Notes: generated by a model from the sequence alone, not told the origin. Positions 1-11,499 are shown, counted from the stretch's first letter. The stretch: DNA of 60,000 nt from Polytrichum commune (GCA_950295325.1 OX485806.1:17672001-17732000); one strand, 5' to 3'. Translations and numbers: made by a program.

Positions 1-483
1 TCCAAAGATTTTAAGTTATGAAATAAATCAAAGGAGTAAAACACATCCCTTTGTGCATAGCTAGAAATATATATTTTTTGAATTGAATGAGAAGTGCAGC
101 ACATACATCTCACCCTTTGGCTACAAACATGAAAATAAATTGAAACTAAGTGGCACATCACATGCTTCATCATGAAGCAATGACATTGAAGTTGATGATT
201 CCAAAGAAAAGAATGACATGCTTCTGTCACCTTATATTTAAAAATCTAAAATCAATAGAGTCAAACAAAGGAGTGAGGCATGTGCCTCATCCTCCATAAA
301 TATAATTTTAAGATTTGTAAATTAAAACAAACACTAGTAAAAACATATTAAGTTGAGATTACCATAGACATGGTGGTAAACTTAACAAATTCATACAATC
401 AATGAAAATAATTTGGTATTCAAATTGCATTTGTCTTAGTTTAATACCACGAGTTCAAAAAAAAATTAGGTTTGTTAATAAGG
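1..483. other. AT-rich intergenic DNA, no gene seen
   Basis: No coding frame, RNA gene or clear element is visible. Isolated copies of the core GTGAGGCATGTGCCTCA near 273-290 look like outlying relatives of the minisatellite that follows. Confidence 0.6.
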
Positions 484-700
484 GTGAGGCATGTTCCTCA
501 CCCTAAAACCCACAAGTCAAAAAAAAAAAAAGTTTTGTTAACATGGGTGAGGCATGCGCCTCACCCTAAAAACTCAAGTTCAAACAAATTCAGTTTTGTT
601 AACAAGGGTGAGGCATGTGCCTCTACTTAGAAACCACTAATTGAAAGAAATCCAATTTTATTAACAGAGGTGAGGCATGTGCCTCACCCTAAACCACAAG
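484..700. repeat. Palindromic minisatellite, about 62-bp period, 4 units
   Basis: Four successive units start near 484, 546, 607 and 669. Each carries GTGAGGCATGTGCCTCAC or a close variant, an 18-bp sequence whose 8-bp arms are perfectly complementary. The core is followed by an A-rich stretch and GTTTTGTTAACA. The palindrome is better kept than the spacer. No coding potential. Confidence 0.8.
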
Positions 701-1599
701 TACAAAATTTTAGAATTATTAATAAGGGGTGATACAATTTTTTTAAATTATGGATGAAGAAATAGAAAATTAAAATTGGAGAGGAGGGATACTAATTTTG
801 AAGGTTTTAAAATGAGGGTGAGGGTCACATATTTCAGAGTTTTCAAAATGAGGATGAGGTATTTATAACTAAAATTTCAAATTGCAAATTACATATAATA
901 AATATATTATGTTATTTTCTAGTGATTGATAAAATATATCATTTGTGGATAAATGAATTCAGATCTAGATCTAGATCTGAATCTAAAAGAAATTCAAGAA
1001 CTAAGTACTTACCTCAATGAAAATGCTAAATTGAAGTATACTTTGAGTTTGGTTAAGAATACGTGTGTAATGCGATACTAATTAGATCTTGAGATGCTAT
1101 TTAGAATTCATACGCCTATAGAAGTCAAAGGCATAGTCAAAAGTTAGATGAGCAACAAATGAAGACATTGGAGTTGTTTGTTGAAGTGCATTTGTGAGAG
1201 AATACGTAGCAAGATGATAGAGCTAAAATAACGAGAATCTACGGCAATAAGTTAGATGATTTAGTACTAGTGAAACACCCTAAACTTTTGATACACAACA
1301 ATCATGTCAAGGAGTGAGTGGGTACCAAGGAATACAATGTTGACGTCGTAAATCACTAAAGCGAGAGAAAGCATGCGCCAAAGTAGACAAATGTCGGAGA
1401 ACAGTGGTGACAGAAAAGAAAAGCGGGTAGACATGAGCGAGAGAACTTGACCTAAAGTCTAAGCGGCATTTTAGGTAAGTTTGAACGTGCAATTTTCTAA
1501 TCTTATATGTGTTCACCAAGTCTGTATTATTCTATTATGCACAAATTTAAGAATTTAGAGTTGATTTTTTTTTAGTACGCTGGTGACGCCGTTCTACTC
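701..1599. other. Intergenic DNA, no gene seen
   Basis: Low-complexity, AT-rich sequence with short direct repeats such as AGATCTAGATCTAGATCTG near 961-978. The only reading frame of any length (1307-1519, minus) has no recognisable domain and unremarkable composition. Confidence 0.5.
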
Positions 1600-2190
1600 G
1601 TACCTAAATCCTCTATAATGGTAATTAGCTTTGTTTGGATTTGTAGGGGTGAGGCACATGCCACACCCTCTATAATAATAATTAGCTTTGCTCGGGTTTG
1701 AGGGGGTGATGCATATGCCACATCTTGTATAGCCGTAATTAGTTTTGCTCAAGTTTGAAGAGGTGAGGCATATGCGACACCTTGTATAATAGCTGTAATT
1801 AGTTTTGTTCAAGTTTGAGGGGGTGAGGCACATAGCACACCCTCAATATCAATAGTTATCTTTATTCAGGTTTGTGGGGGTGATGCACATACTACACCAT
1901 CTTTAACGGTAATTGGTTTTGCTCGGGTTTGAAGGGGTGAGGCACAAATTACATCCTTGATAAGGGTAATTAGTTTTTTTCAGGTTTGAGGGGGTGAGGC
2001 ACATGTCACACCCCTTATAGCAGTAATTAATTTATTCAAGTTTGAGGGGGTGAGATACATGTCACACCCTTTATAACAATAATTAATTTTGAGAGGGTTT
2101 GAAAGGGTGAGGCACATGCCACATTCTCTGAATAAGTAAGTAATTTTCTCTAAGTCTAGAGGAGTGAGACACATTTCATACCTCTAACTA
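1600..2190. repeat. Minisatellite, 57-bp period, about 10 units, related to the array at 484-700
   Basis: GGTGAGGCACATGCCACACCC-like cores recur near 1648, 1705, 1762, 1822, 1879, 1936, 1993, 2049, 2106 and 2163, mostly 57 bp apart. They are separated by TAATTAGTTTTGCTCAAGTTTG-like spacers. The period is exactly 19 codons, so minus-strand frames stay open and give repetitive peptides. These are artefacts of the repeat, not genes. The core is a decayed form of the palindrome in the first array. Confidence 0.85.
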
Positions 2191-2442
2191 CACGCAATAA
2201 CTTTATCAAATGGATTGTCAATTGAGTCTTACCTAATTTTAATTTGATTAATAACCAAGCACATTGAAATAAATATACTCACATTTATAGTTTCTTTATT
2301 TATAACCAATACAATTATAATATGGTCATATTTTCATTGAAATCTATGCGTTTGCAATAATATGTTCATGTGCACTTTTACATATTGAATTGCACTTTTA
2401 ACGAAATCGATGTTATATATCATTGTTATATAAAAGCCCAGG

Positions 2443-3110
2443 GGGTGGACTCTTCATACCATGTACAAACTAACGTGAGTGTAAGAAGTTATTTGAGGCA
2501 CTCACGTGCATAGTATACATAAGGAAAAAGGAATTATTTACCTCTAGTATGTACATTTGAAAGGCTATTAATTTTTTTGAAGTAAAGGTAGATGTACAAA
2601 AGGGGACCCTAAGATTTAGAGGAAAATTTGACAATAGATGTGTTAGTTTCATCCAATTCACGTGTATATTCATTGTTGTCACATGGTCATAGTCCTCAAT
2701 GACTAGGTATTATGTATGTTCTTGGTAGGGTTTGCTTTTGGGTTCTAGGTTTTTACAAACTAGAGGCTTTTGGAGCGCTCATGGGCTTCCTTGAGTTATG
2801 CCCTCTAATTTGTGGCTACTTTATTATGCTCTCCGGTTTATGGCTAAGTCATTATGCTCTTGTCTTTATTTGTTTGATACGATCGTAAAGTTACATGCTA
2901 TGGATCAAAACAAAATTTTCATTGGAAAGTAAAATGAGATTTAATGTGCAATGAAGGCTATTAAATTCATGATATTTATTTTGTATATGTAGTGGAGGCA
3001 TTCATCATATTAAATTGAGAAGCTTAATATAAATACATGAGTCCATTTCCTAGCCTACCGTAACTAGTACATATACACTTATTATTAAACTATGTGTCCA
3101 CTAGAAAACA
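2443..3110 (+). repeat. Dispersed repeat R1, copy 1
   Basis: This stretch is recognisably similar to the reverse complement of 9340-9845. Shared segments include ACCATGTACAAAC, GTAAAGGTAGATGTACAAAA, TGTAGTGGAGGCATT and TTTCCTAGCCTACCG-like sequence, in the same order. No coding capacity or clear terminal repeats were seen, so the class is unknown. Confidence 0.7.
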
Positions 3111-3309
3111 ATCATAAGGGTGTTAAATTGAAGGTGACACACACATGTGACGTATACTTGTAATGAAGGGTCGATGCACCCCTGAGACATAAGGCATGTG
3201 AGCTATTATGGGTATTTCCAACTGCACAAACACTTTAAACCGTTGGATTCGACTAGGATTCATTTCGTATGTTTGGAAACACAAATCACATAGAACATTC
3301 TTTCAAATC

Positions 3310-3590
3310 TTATAATCAAAGTTCACATGCAAGAGTTACAAGAGATCAAAGCATAAGCTTTCTTTCTCTTTATATGATAACGTAACACCCTTCTTCTAGT
3401 TTCTCGCAGGTTGTTAAACCTAGAATGATTCAATCATGGTGTTTAAAGTCTAAGCACATCATCCAATCTCATTGTAGGACATGTCTTTTTGGTGTCTATT
3501 TCTAACTGCATGGCTTGCCATATACCGCTTGAATACCTTTAGGCGTCCTATTTAAGAAGAGCTACCGAATTAAGGATCCGTGCCTTCCTT
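3310..3590 (+). repeat. Dispersed repeat R3, copy 1 (diverged)
   Basis: It shares ordered blocks with 14525-14830, 15690-15960, 53515-53790 and 56935-57220: a TGTCTTTTTGGT block, TTTCTAACTGCATGGCTTGCC-like sequence and a final GGTGTCCAATTAAGAAGAG-like block. This is the most diverged copy. No protein is encoded. Confidence 0.5.
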
Positions 3591-3882
3591 AGTAACAAAA
3601 TATTTCTAGCTGGGCAATCTACCCCATTTGGAAGTCATGAAGTTGCACTTCACTCCTTCCTAAGAGCGTCCCCACCAGCAGAGGTATAAGTCAGTTGAAC
3701 GGCACTCCTGGAAATCCGGTGCCCAGGACGCCAAGTTCTAACGTCCACCAGTCGACGCTAACGCCATAAAGGGTGCCGGACCGGGCATTTGGGAGGAGCT
3801 CTTCGGGTATATTGGCCTCGGGTACCGTGTTCTGCCCGCCAACGCCATCCGGCAGTTAGCCCAACTTTGGACTTATTCCACC

Positions 3883-5076
3883 ATGTCAGGAAGGGGGGGT
3901 GTGCCTGCAACAGGTGGGAGGACCAAGAAGGGCAGGAACTTCTGCCCGGAGGAGGAAGAACAGTGTTGCCGAAGTTTTATGCATACTTCCACCGATGCCA
4001 GGAGAGGGATAGGGCAGAAGAATGCACAATTTTGGATCAATGTAGCAACGCACTATGCTAGACACAAACCCGAGGGAGGAGCTGATCGTCCTGCTAGGTC
4101 TCTAGAGACAAAATGGTCTGACATCAAGCAATTTGTCGCCAAGTTCAGTGGTTGTTATCAGTCAGTGAGAGATCTGAATGAGAGTGAGAAGAGTGAGGAT
4201 GATTTTGTATTAGATGCTATGAGCTTGTACAAGCAAAAATGTGGGAAGGCATTTGTTCTAAAACATTGCTGGTTGTTGTTAAAGAGCTATCATAGGTTTG
4301 CGGCAATATTTATGGGCAAGCGAAAGGGTGGAGGGTTTGATCCGCCCTCAAGAGAGGGGTTGCCTGTTGATCGTTGCAATCTGCTTTCTCCGAATGGCCA
4401 GGCTCCCTCCACCGAATCGCCACCTGCACAGACAAGACCACAGGGTGCTAAGTCGGCAAAAAACGAGCATGCACAAAGTAAGGGGAAGGAGCTAGCTTTG
4501 CGCGCTAATGCAAAAGCTACAACTGACTTTGCTGCAGCTACATTGAAGAAAGCTGAGCAAATTGCTCAGCACAATGCTTTTAGCTTGTTTACAGTAGAGG
4601 ATAAGAACATTACCTGTGATCTTGCTAGACAGTGGCTCCACCTCCGCAGGACCCAAGAGCTTGCAAAGCTCAAGGCACAGGTTGCTGCCAAAGTTGCTGC
4701 CTCCAACGAGCCTGCTCCTCCTCGGTTTGGAGTCTGCTCCAACACGCCTGTTGCACCTGCACCTGCACCAACACAAGGGTTAGGGTTTAGAGGAGATTTG
4801 AATGAAGAAGATGATGCTGATGATGATTGTGAGGATGATTCCTCCGACTTGTTTGCAGACAGGAGGAGGGTAGCTGATCTAAATGCTTTTGGGAATGACT
4901 TCGGCCAACCAGCTTCGGATCGTGATGAGGATACAACCACCATCCTAGATTCTCAACCTAATGACTTCGCAATTAACCCTCCCCCATCACAACGTCGACG
5001 ACTCTCTGCTGATCCTCATGAACTCTTTGGCCAGTTTTGGACCCCTGCAATTCGGGAACAGTTTGTACCTAGGTAA
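3883..5076 (+). CDS. Myb/SANT-like, NAM-associated protein (Harbinger ORF1-like), 397 aa
   Basis: An uninterrupted 397-residue frame. Residues about 18-115 match the plant Myb/SANT-like domain found in PIF/Harbinger ORF1 proteins and their relatives: a CPEEEEQ start, S.D...GIGQKNAQFW, SLETKWSDIKQFVAKFSG and LNESEKSEDD..LDA..LY. A conserved CW lies about 10 residues further on. A Pro/Gln-rich linker leads to RPQGAKSAKNE and an Ala/Lys-rich helical region (about 190-270), like the NAM-associated C-terminal domain. Then come an acidic stretch (about 305-325) and a low-complexity tail. In the family ORF1 binds element ends and helps import transposase into the nucleus. Intactness suggests recent activity or domestication. 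The start is the first ATG before the domain; an overlapping frame at 3789 is a shadow. Confidence 0.75.
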   Translation: MSGRGGVPATGGRTKKGRNFCPEEEEQCCRSFMHTSTDARRGIGQKNAQFWINVATHYARHKPEGGADRPARSLETKWSDIKQFVAKFSGCYQSVRDLNESEKSEDDFVLDAMSLYKQKCGKAFVLKHCWLLLKSYHRFAAIFMGKRKGGGFDPPSREGLPVDRCNLLSPNGQAPSTESPPAQTRPQGAKSAKNEHAQSKGKELALRANAKATTDFAAATLKKAEQIAQHNAFSLFTVEDKNITCDLARQWLHLRRTQELAKLKAQVAAKVAASNEPAPPRFGVCSNTPVAPAPAPTQGLGFRGDLNEEDDADDDCEDDSSDLFADRRRVADLNAFGNDFGQPASDRDEDTTTILDSQPNDFAINPPPSQRRRLSADPHELFGQFWTPAIREQFVPR

Positions 5077-5244
5077 ATCTCCCCTCCATCCACATGGTTG
5101 CAGGGCTCAATGTGAGGCCAAACCCCCCACCCTTAAGCGTCCGTAGTCCGAGTAGTGGGTTTGGGCTCACATTCCTCCGCGGTATTGGATTTGGACTTGG
5201 ATGAGTCCATAGTGCAAGGTTCACCCTTCAAGTGGTCTTGGATT

Positions 5245-5350
5245 TAACTAGCTCCTTCATAAACCCAGGTCCTTCATAAACCCAGCTCTTTACTTTCTAA
5301 CTAAACAAACCCAGCTCCTTCATAAACCCAGCTCCTTCATGAACCCACAA
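5245..5350. repeat. Short tandem repeat of a CCTTCATAAACCCAGCT unit
   Basis: Four to five imperfect copies of CCTTCATAAACCCAGCT are spread over about 100 bp downstream of the ORF1-like gene. No function evident. Confidence 0.6.
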
Positions 5351-7044
5351 CTTTGTAGTTGTAATCCCCAACTACCTCACTAATTATTCAAGCCCTTAAC
5401 TAATCTTCCTACCTAATTTCCCTAATTCTACTAACAACCCCTTTCTAATCACACAATTCTTCTCTAATCCTAAAATCCTAAAATCCTAGAGAGGAGAGGT
5501 GGAGAGAGAATTTCCTAACTTCACTAAGACTAACTAATCCACACAAGTATATTTTTGCACTCATCACAACATCAAGTGCTCAACTCTTAAACATGGAACT
5601 TGCAACCACGTGTATTCAAAACATGAACTTTAAGTACCACAAATTGGAATCATGAATTAACTTTAAAATCCTTCACGTCAACACTAATTCTACCAAGAGG
5701 TCAAGCCCTCTTCAAGGCTAACAAGCCTTGGCTCTCAAACTAAAAACTAAGCACACACATGTGCTCCAATATGGCTTCCCACACCCACACTTATAACTCG
5801 TGGGGTGCCTTGGAGCACAAAGGAAAGAGAGGATGAGTGAGGGAAGAATGAGGGATTATATAGTAAGCTTGAGGGGGTGAGCACCCTCAAGGCTCACGAT
5901 AAGCCCTTGAGATTTCCTCCTACTTAGTAGGCGCCAATCCTATCTTCTAAGCCTTCCTCCTTCAAATGATCAACAAGGATCCTAATTCGAACATTTAACT
6001 AGCCTTGGCTTTCTACCTACCACACTTTACCAAATTTGGGATGCTTCAACCCAAACTTAGCCTCCTTCGCTTTCCGCCGCCATAACTTTCTCCCCTTACT
6101 TTCCCAAATCGTCGCTCACCACTTAATTCAAACCACGATGCTTAACTCGTGATTTGATTGGTGCTTTGAGAATTTTCTTATCCTCCACCTTGCATTCTTC
6201 CTTGGGCCTTCCCCATTAAGTGGCCATGATGAGGTGGTCCACTTGTGCGCTCCATGTGATCCTCCATTCATCCCAATTCGAATGCACTTGCCTCTTGAGT
6301 CACTTTGGTTGTCTCCATCCATTTGTACTAGCCTACTCACTAACTACTCAATCCAAGTTCTCCTTACCTATCCTCATTCACTCAAATCCTTCCGAAGGTA
6401 AAAACACAATAACAACTCACATCCTAGCCTCTTACAACATGGTACTTCTAAGACTAACATTTCACTCTTTTTATATTTTTGTGAAGTAACATGCTACTTC
6501 AAAGTGCATCAACTAACGTTTCAAGGGTCTAAGACTAAATGTGGGCATCCTTTTGGGCTCACACTCAAGAATCTGAATTATGTATTTGTTAGAGTTAGGC
6601 TCATAATTATGTATTTGTATTCCTGATTTATGTCTGCAATTCATTTGTCTTAATTGGATTCCAATGTGCAATGTTATGCAACGTCTCTTCAAACGCGGCG
6701 TCAACAAACTCAAACTCAAACACAAACTCAAACTCAAACACAAACCACGCCATGCTCCAGCTCCCTGGAGCTCCATGAATTTTTTCCTTTATACCTGCAA
6801 CTTGGGGTTTTGACGACGGTTATGGGACCATGTAATCATTGGCAGAGTCCTAGCTTATGCTGAGATTGTAACGCTTCAATTTGTGTGCATGCTCACACAC
6901 TTGCCAACTCGCTCAAGCTTCTGAAACCACTGTCTCGAGTTGAAGAAATAATTGGAGACGAGAAGAAAAAATCTAACAAAGTCATATCTTCTGGAGGACT
7001 GTATAGAGAGGAATATACCCCAGTTTAGCGAAGGAGAACCCTAA
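5351..7044. other. Interior of the putative Harbinger element, no gene recognised
   Basis: Frames of 60-90 residues occur, but none shows a DDE transposase motif or any other domain. An ACTCAA/ACACAA microsatellite lies at about 6700-6752. The region may hold an eroded transposase or later insertions. Confidence 0.4.
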
Positions 7045-7128
7045 GGATGTCAACATGATGTAACCGGTTGGACTTGCAAACACTAGGATCTCAACCGATC
7101 ATGCCTAAAACTCTCCCTGATCACTGCG
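7045..7128 (-). repeat. Dispersed repeat R2, short copy
   Basis: On the minus strand this matches the first 85 bp of the repeats at 8442 and 16643 and the copy at 38070-38153. Shared blocks are AACCGGTT next to TTGACATC, CACTAGGATCT and CAGTG..GGGAG. Confidence 0.6.
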
Positions 7129-7523
7129 TCGGGATCTTCAGAGTGGCCTTCGGTGTCGAATCAACTAACAGTGTCGAATCTTTGAGTTCGTATTATTTTA
7201 AGATTTTTTGTGTATGCAATTATCCCCACTCACATGTATTGGGCACTCTTTCCTTTCCTTTATCAGACCGTGCCCCGAACTCATGGGCATCATCATCTAT
7301 TATACTATGTCCCAAATTATTGTGACGCCACAAATTACCACTTCGGAGGTATAAAGTATGTGGTCCGAGTACACTCTGTACTAAGATCGCAACATTCTTG
7401 GCTCTCCACTAATAAGGATCGCTACATTCTGGAGAATTTTTGGTTGTGGACCCTAGTAGTGCAAACCCAACGTACGGCCCTTATCCTACCACTGCACACA
7501 AAAGAAAGGAGAGACCAAGGTTC

Positions 7524-7690
7524 TACAGTCGAACCTCGTTAATATGACACCCTCAATATTACGACACATTTTTTACAAGACCCAACTTTTAAAATCTCAA
7601 AACTCCCTCTTTTATATGAGTACAACGCTCGATAATGCGACATTTAGAATCTCCGTTGTATCATATTATAGAGGTAAGTTAATGCTAAAA
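7524..7690 (+). mobile_element. Solo end of a pogo/Tc1-mariner-like element
   Basis: After a TA dinucleotide, CAGTCGAACCTCGTTAATAT strongly resembles the terminal repeat of pogo/Tigger-type elements (CAGTNGAACCTCGTTAA), followed by ATGCGACA/TACGACA-like words. No matching inverted end was found nearby, so this is a truncated relic. No transposase remains. Confidence 0.5.
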
Positions 7691-8441
7691 TTCCTTTCAT
7701 CTATGTTATGTACATCTAAAATACATTCTTTTTCACTTGGGTACTACTTGGAAAACTGCACTTATCATTGGGAACTTAATGAGAATTAGGATTATTAGTG
7801 TAGAATGGACATGGTTGATGTTGGTCCACCTACATTAAAGCTTAGTGATGCTAAATGTCATGCATCATTGGTTGTCTAGTTTCTTATTAAATAACTCTTT
7901 GGTGTGAATGGAATTATTAGTTTTCGAAAGTTAGTAGGGAATTTAGATAAGATGATAGTTGCTAACTTGAGTAGGCAACACCCAAGGTCTTTGAACTCCT
8001 ATTTCAAGAGTTCTTGAGAAAACTCATTGTGTATTTTCTGCCTAAGCTGCTAGTAACCCACAGTAGAAGCATTGCAAGTCCACTATTGGCTTTGGAAGCA
8101 CACGAGCAATGGAGATGAATTAGTTAACGAGGGATTTTAGTATATTTCCGGGCGGAGAACCGAAAGGGATCGGGTAGGGAATCGGGCAACACATCGGGCA
8201 CGGAATCGGTATCCGGGCAAGACATCGGGCAAGGCTAATGGAATCGGGCAAGGGGGTAATACCGGGCGGGGGCCGGCCTCGAAGAGGGGCATGTACCCGA
8301 GCTAGTGGGCTCCAACAATATGTCGGGTAAACCCACACTATGCCCGGGGTGCCACCGGTGCAATTATGCCCGGGGCGGTGCCCGGTCTGGTGGGGATGCT
8401 CTAAGTTATTTATGTTCGTCAAACATTCAACAAAGTTCATA

Positions 8442-8760
8442 GCAGTGTCCTGGGAGATTTTCAGGGCATGATCGGTTGAGATACTAGTGTTTTCAAGACC
8501 AACCAGTTACATGTTGACATCTTTCAATTTTTCTTTATTAAAATAAGGAATATTTTGTAAATTCCTCTGAATGGATCGATCACTTTCCCTGAAGTCTTCA
8601 ATTTGAACCACATATTTTTCAAACTCCATTGGTGCATTTGAAACGATGTGGGCGAATCAACCCAGACACTCGTTCCTTGTTGGATGCCTAAACCGTTACC
8701 CTAGCCATTTGAAACTAGCGGTCGATTCTTCCCGTACATTGGTTCATAGCCAAACAGTAA
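8442..8760 (+). repeat. Dispersed repeat R2, long copy
   Basis: Begins CAGTGTCCTGGGAGATTTT and keeps the same order of blocks as 16643-16890: CTAGTGTTTTCAAG, TGTTGACATCTTTC, AAATTCCTCT and AACTAGCGGTC near the end. It starts only about 40 bp beyond the right end of the putative Harbinger element. No coding capacity. Confidence 0.65.
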
Positions 8761-9339
8761 GTACTTACATTGGCAATCAACTTGAAGTCAGTGTCTTCCC
8801 TCCGTGATGGAGATAACATTGACACTATCCCATCCAGCCATTGCATGCCTACAACCGACATTGTAGATTTGTGGCAATCATGTACATTGAAGATGAAAAC
8901 GTTGGAAAATTTTTGTAGCTCATTTTTTTGTAAAAACAAATGTAGCATATTATTTGATTCCAGAATTAGCATCAACTAAGAGTGTAATTTTGTTTAGTGC
9001 CATAACATTGCTAAGTTCATGATCCTTCACCCTAGGCAAGAGGATAATAGAGGCAAGGGCCGGAAATCAATAGGTTGTGATCCTCAAAACTAATGGCCTA
9101 AGTTTTAGTTTTGCGGCAAGGCCATAATGAAACATGGCATCTCTTTTATTTGAAAAGGATGAGGGAAAATGAAGGTTAGCAATGTTATGTGGGATTAAGT
9201 TAGGATGATACAACCTTCATTCTATAGGGGATAGGTTTTATTAGACTCCCTCACCCGGGCTGGGGACTCTTCATTGGAAGCCTAAATGATGTGTGGGGGT
9301 GGCTAAGGAATAAAACCCCCTATATATGAGAAATTTATT
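8761..9339. other. Intergenic DNA, no gene seen
   Basis: Short frames on both strands at 8715-8979 overlap each other and have no recognisable domain. No repeat structure was identified. Confidence 0.5.
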
Positions 9340-9845
9340 TATAACAAAAATGTAGATGTACTAACAATAGGCTAGAAAATGAACTTGTTCATATATACCA
9401 CCTTTTTTTCAATATGATGTGATAAATGCCTCCACTACATATATATAATATAAATCATGAAATAAATAGGTCTTTGTACATGCACAATCTACTTTCACTT
9501 TCAAATGAGAAATTCATTAAACACTTTGGCATCCATGTAGGATGTAACTTATAAATATCTGACCCAAAAAACACACTTAATTGAAGCTAAGACAATAAAT
9601 AACATGAAAACATAAATAAGATGAAACTAGGAAATCTATTTAAAATCTTAATTTCTAAACCTAAAGCTCCCTTTTGTACATCTACCTTTACTCCAAAATT
9701 CTTAATAGCCTTTTAAAATGTTCACACTAGAGAAAACCAAAACTTCTTTTTTTGTATAATATGCTCTTTAATGCCTCAAATAACACCCCTTTCTACACTC
9801 ATGTTCGTTTGTACATGGTACACAAAGTCCAACCCCCCGGCCCCC
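9340..9845 (-). repeat. Dispersed repeat R1, copy 2 (inverted)
   Basis: The reverse complement aligns block by block with 2443-3110, including the ACCATGTACAAAC end, the GTAAAGGTAGATGTACAAAA block and the TGTAGTGGAGGCATT block. The two copies are inverted relative to each other and bracket the putative Harbinger element. Confidence 0.7.
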
Positions 9846-9877
9846 TCACATGAATGCCAACTATCTTAAGCCAATTT

Positions 9878-10085
9878 GAGGAACTTGTTGCATACGAGCA
9901 TACCTTCGAATGTGCATCCTTGTTTAAAAAATTGTGCCCTATAGGTTTGTGGTTGATTTATATCCAATGTGTTTTAGTAAACGGATTTGGGGTCTTATCT
10001 GAAGCAAACTCTAGTGTAGAATTGTCTACATCAAAAATCCTCCAACATGCATACTATTGGATGGATGAGTAGTATGCTTGTACTC
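9878..10085 (+). mobile_element. MITE family M1, copy 1
   Basis: One end reads GTTGCATACGAGCATACCTT. The inverse of the other end (ATGGATGAGTAGTATGCTTG) has matching CAAGCATACTACTCATCCAT. The internal blocks CCCTATAGGTTTGT, GGGGTCTT and GCATACTATT recur in the copies at 11500, 15040 and 48256. Confidence 0.6.
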
Positions 10086-11494
10086 CCCCCATTCCACATT
10101 GATTGTCCAATTAGAGTGGACAATTGTTCCAAAATGATTGTTTGGTGAGGAATGTGATACATTAATTTATAGCAAATATTGTCGTGTTACGTTGATTGTT
10201 CATAGCAATTTTGCATGCAATAGCCAAACAACACATTTATTGTGTGTTCCAATCGTCTTTAAATTGTCAACAAGATTACTAGGTATGTAGAACAATATAG
10301 TTATCACAACAAGCGAACAAACGATCGAGTTGTTGATGACCACTTTATTGTTGCTACTATGATTAACGACATGTCCACCACTTGTGATACTTGCTACATG
10401 GAGTTGCAAAGACACATGCATTGCACAAGCACTAATATCTTTGTGCTTGCCATCTTACACCTAAGATAGACGGTCCTAAAATCTTACACAATAAATATGA
10501 AATTGATTTTGAGAACTACCTTAACATTAGGCTTCCATGTTGGTTTTGGGTCATCTATCGATACACTCCAAATATGATAACCATTCTAGGCACAACAACC
10601 AACGTAATCATTGGGGAGGGGGGAGGACGTATATAGCCATTTAACGAACACAAGAATCTTCGCTCTGATAATGAATAAGATATTCATATGAACCCTAGAA
10701 ATCATGAAGAAAGTGGCCACGACCGCAATTTGGATAATTTGCTACCCATCTTGTACTAATTGCATGTTTCTTATCCACTAGTTGGAAGATTCAAAAAACC
10801 AACCATTCAAAACCCGTGTGCCTTAAGGGAGAACAATCTTTCATTCACATCCATAACAATACCTACCTCCTTGGTTGCGTTGTGGCAAAACATATATCAG
10901 AAAAGAATATACCCCCTTATTCCCAAGGATTCCTTGTTTACAAGGAGCACTCGGAATGTGAACCTATTATGGAGTTCTGAACAAGCAACTATACATTCAT
11001 AATGTTTTAATTGCAGCCTCTTTCTTTCTTTCTTTCTTTCTAAAAAGACCATCATCCAACTCCTTCGTTATGTTGTGTCGGTGCACCGACATTGTTCAAG
11101 AGCTTTTCTTTTTTTCTTTTTTTCTTTTTTCTTTTTTCTATGCAATAATGCTTCTCTCCTCAAGCTCATGGGTGCGCTTTCATCCGTAACTAACTGACAC
11201 AATTACGGTGTCCCTGCCTCACTTAAGGCCACTTCGTGCCCTTCCTTGTCATGCGTCACTTCTACAATGAAAGGCCGGCCACTCCTAGCACCGGGCACTT
11301 AATAATACGTATCTGCTCAATCTGGCAAAGCCTGGGTGGCCTTCTTTGTGATTTGAAAGCCATCCTTTCAAGTTCAATCCAAGCACCGAAAGGCTACTTG
11401 GGGCCTTGATGTTTACACCTAAGGTACTTACGTGGGCCTATATATTGTGGCCGCTCTTCTTAAACGGACACCTCGCTTTTGAGTGGTACATGGC

Positions 11495-11499
<5 letters not shown>
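10086..11499. other. Intergenic DNA with microsatellites
   Basis: No gene recognised. A (CTTT)n tract lies at about 11026-11041, a T-rich TTTTC tract at 11105-11140 and a (GA)n run from about 11498, which merges into the next MITE. Frames such as 10760-11002 have no domain signature. Confidence 0.5.

Larger units (their letters stand above)
3661..8404. mobile_element. Probable PIF/Harbinger-type DNA transposon, transposase not seen
   Basis: The left end GAGCGTCCCCACCAG (3664-3678) and the inverted right end (8387-8401, CTGGTGGGGATGCTC) match at 14 of 15 positions. Both are flanked by TAA (3661-3663 and 8402-8404), the 3-bp target duplication typical of PIF/Harbinger elements. Subterminal regions at both ends are GC-rich with GGGCA/CCGGG motifs, unlike the AT-rich surroundings. 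Inside lies an intact ORF1-like Myb/SANT gene (3883-5076). No DDE transposase could be recognised in 5.1-8.1 kb. That part contains unrelated repeats (7045-7128, 7524-7690), so the element may be non-autonomous, eroded by insertions, or two elements sharing outer ends. Confidence 0.6.

Noticed and set aside
1594-2174. Minus-strand frames giving Cys/Thr/Pro-rich repetitive peptides
   Set aside because: They are translations of a 57-bp (19-codon) minisatellite; the open frame follows from the period.
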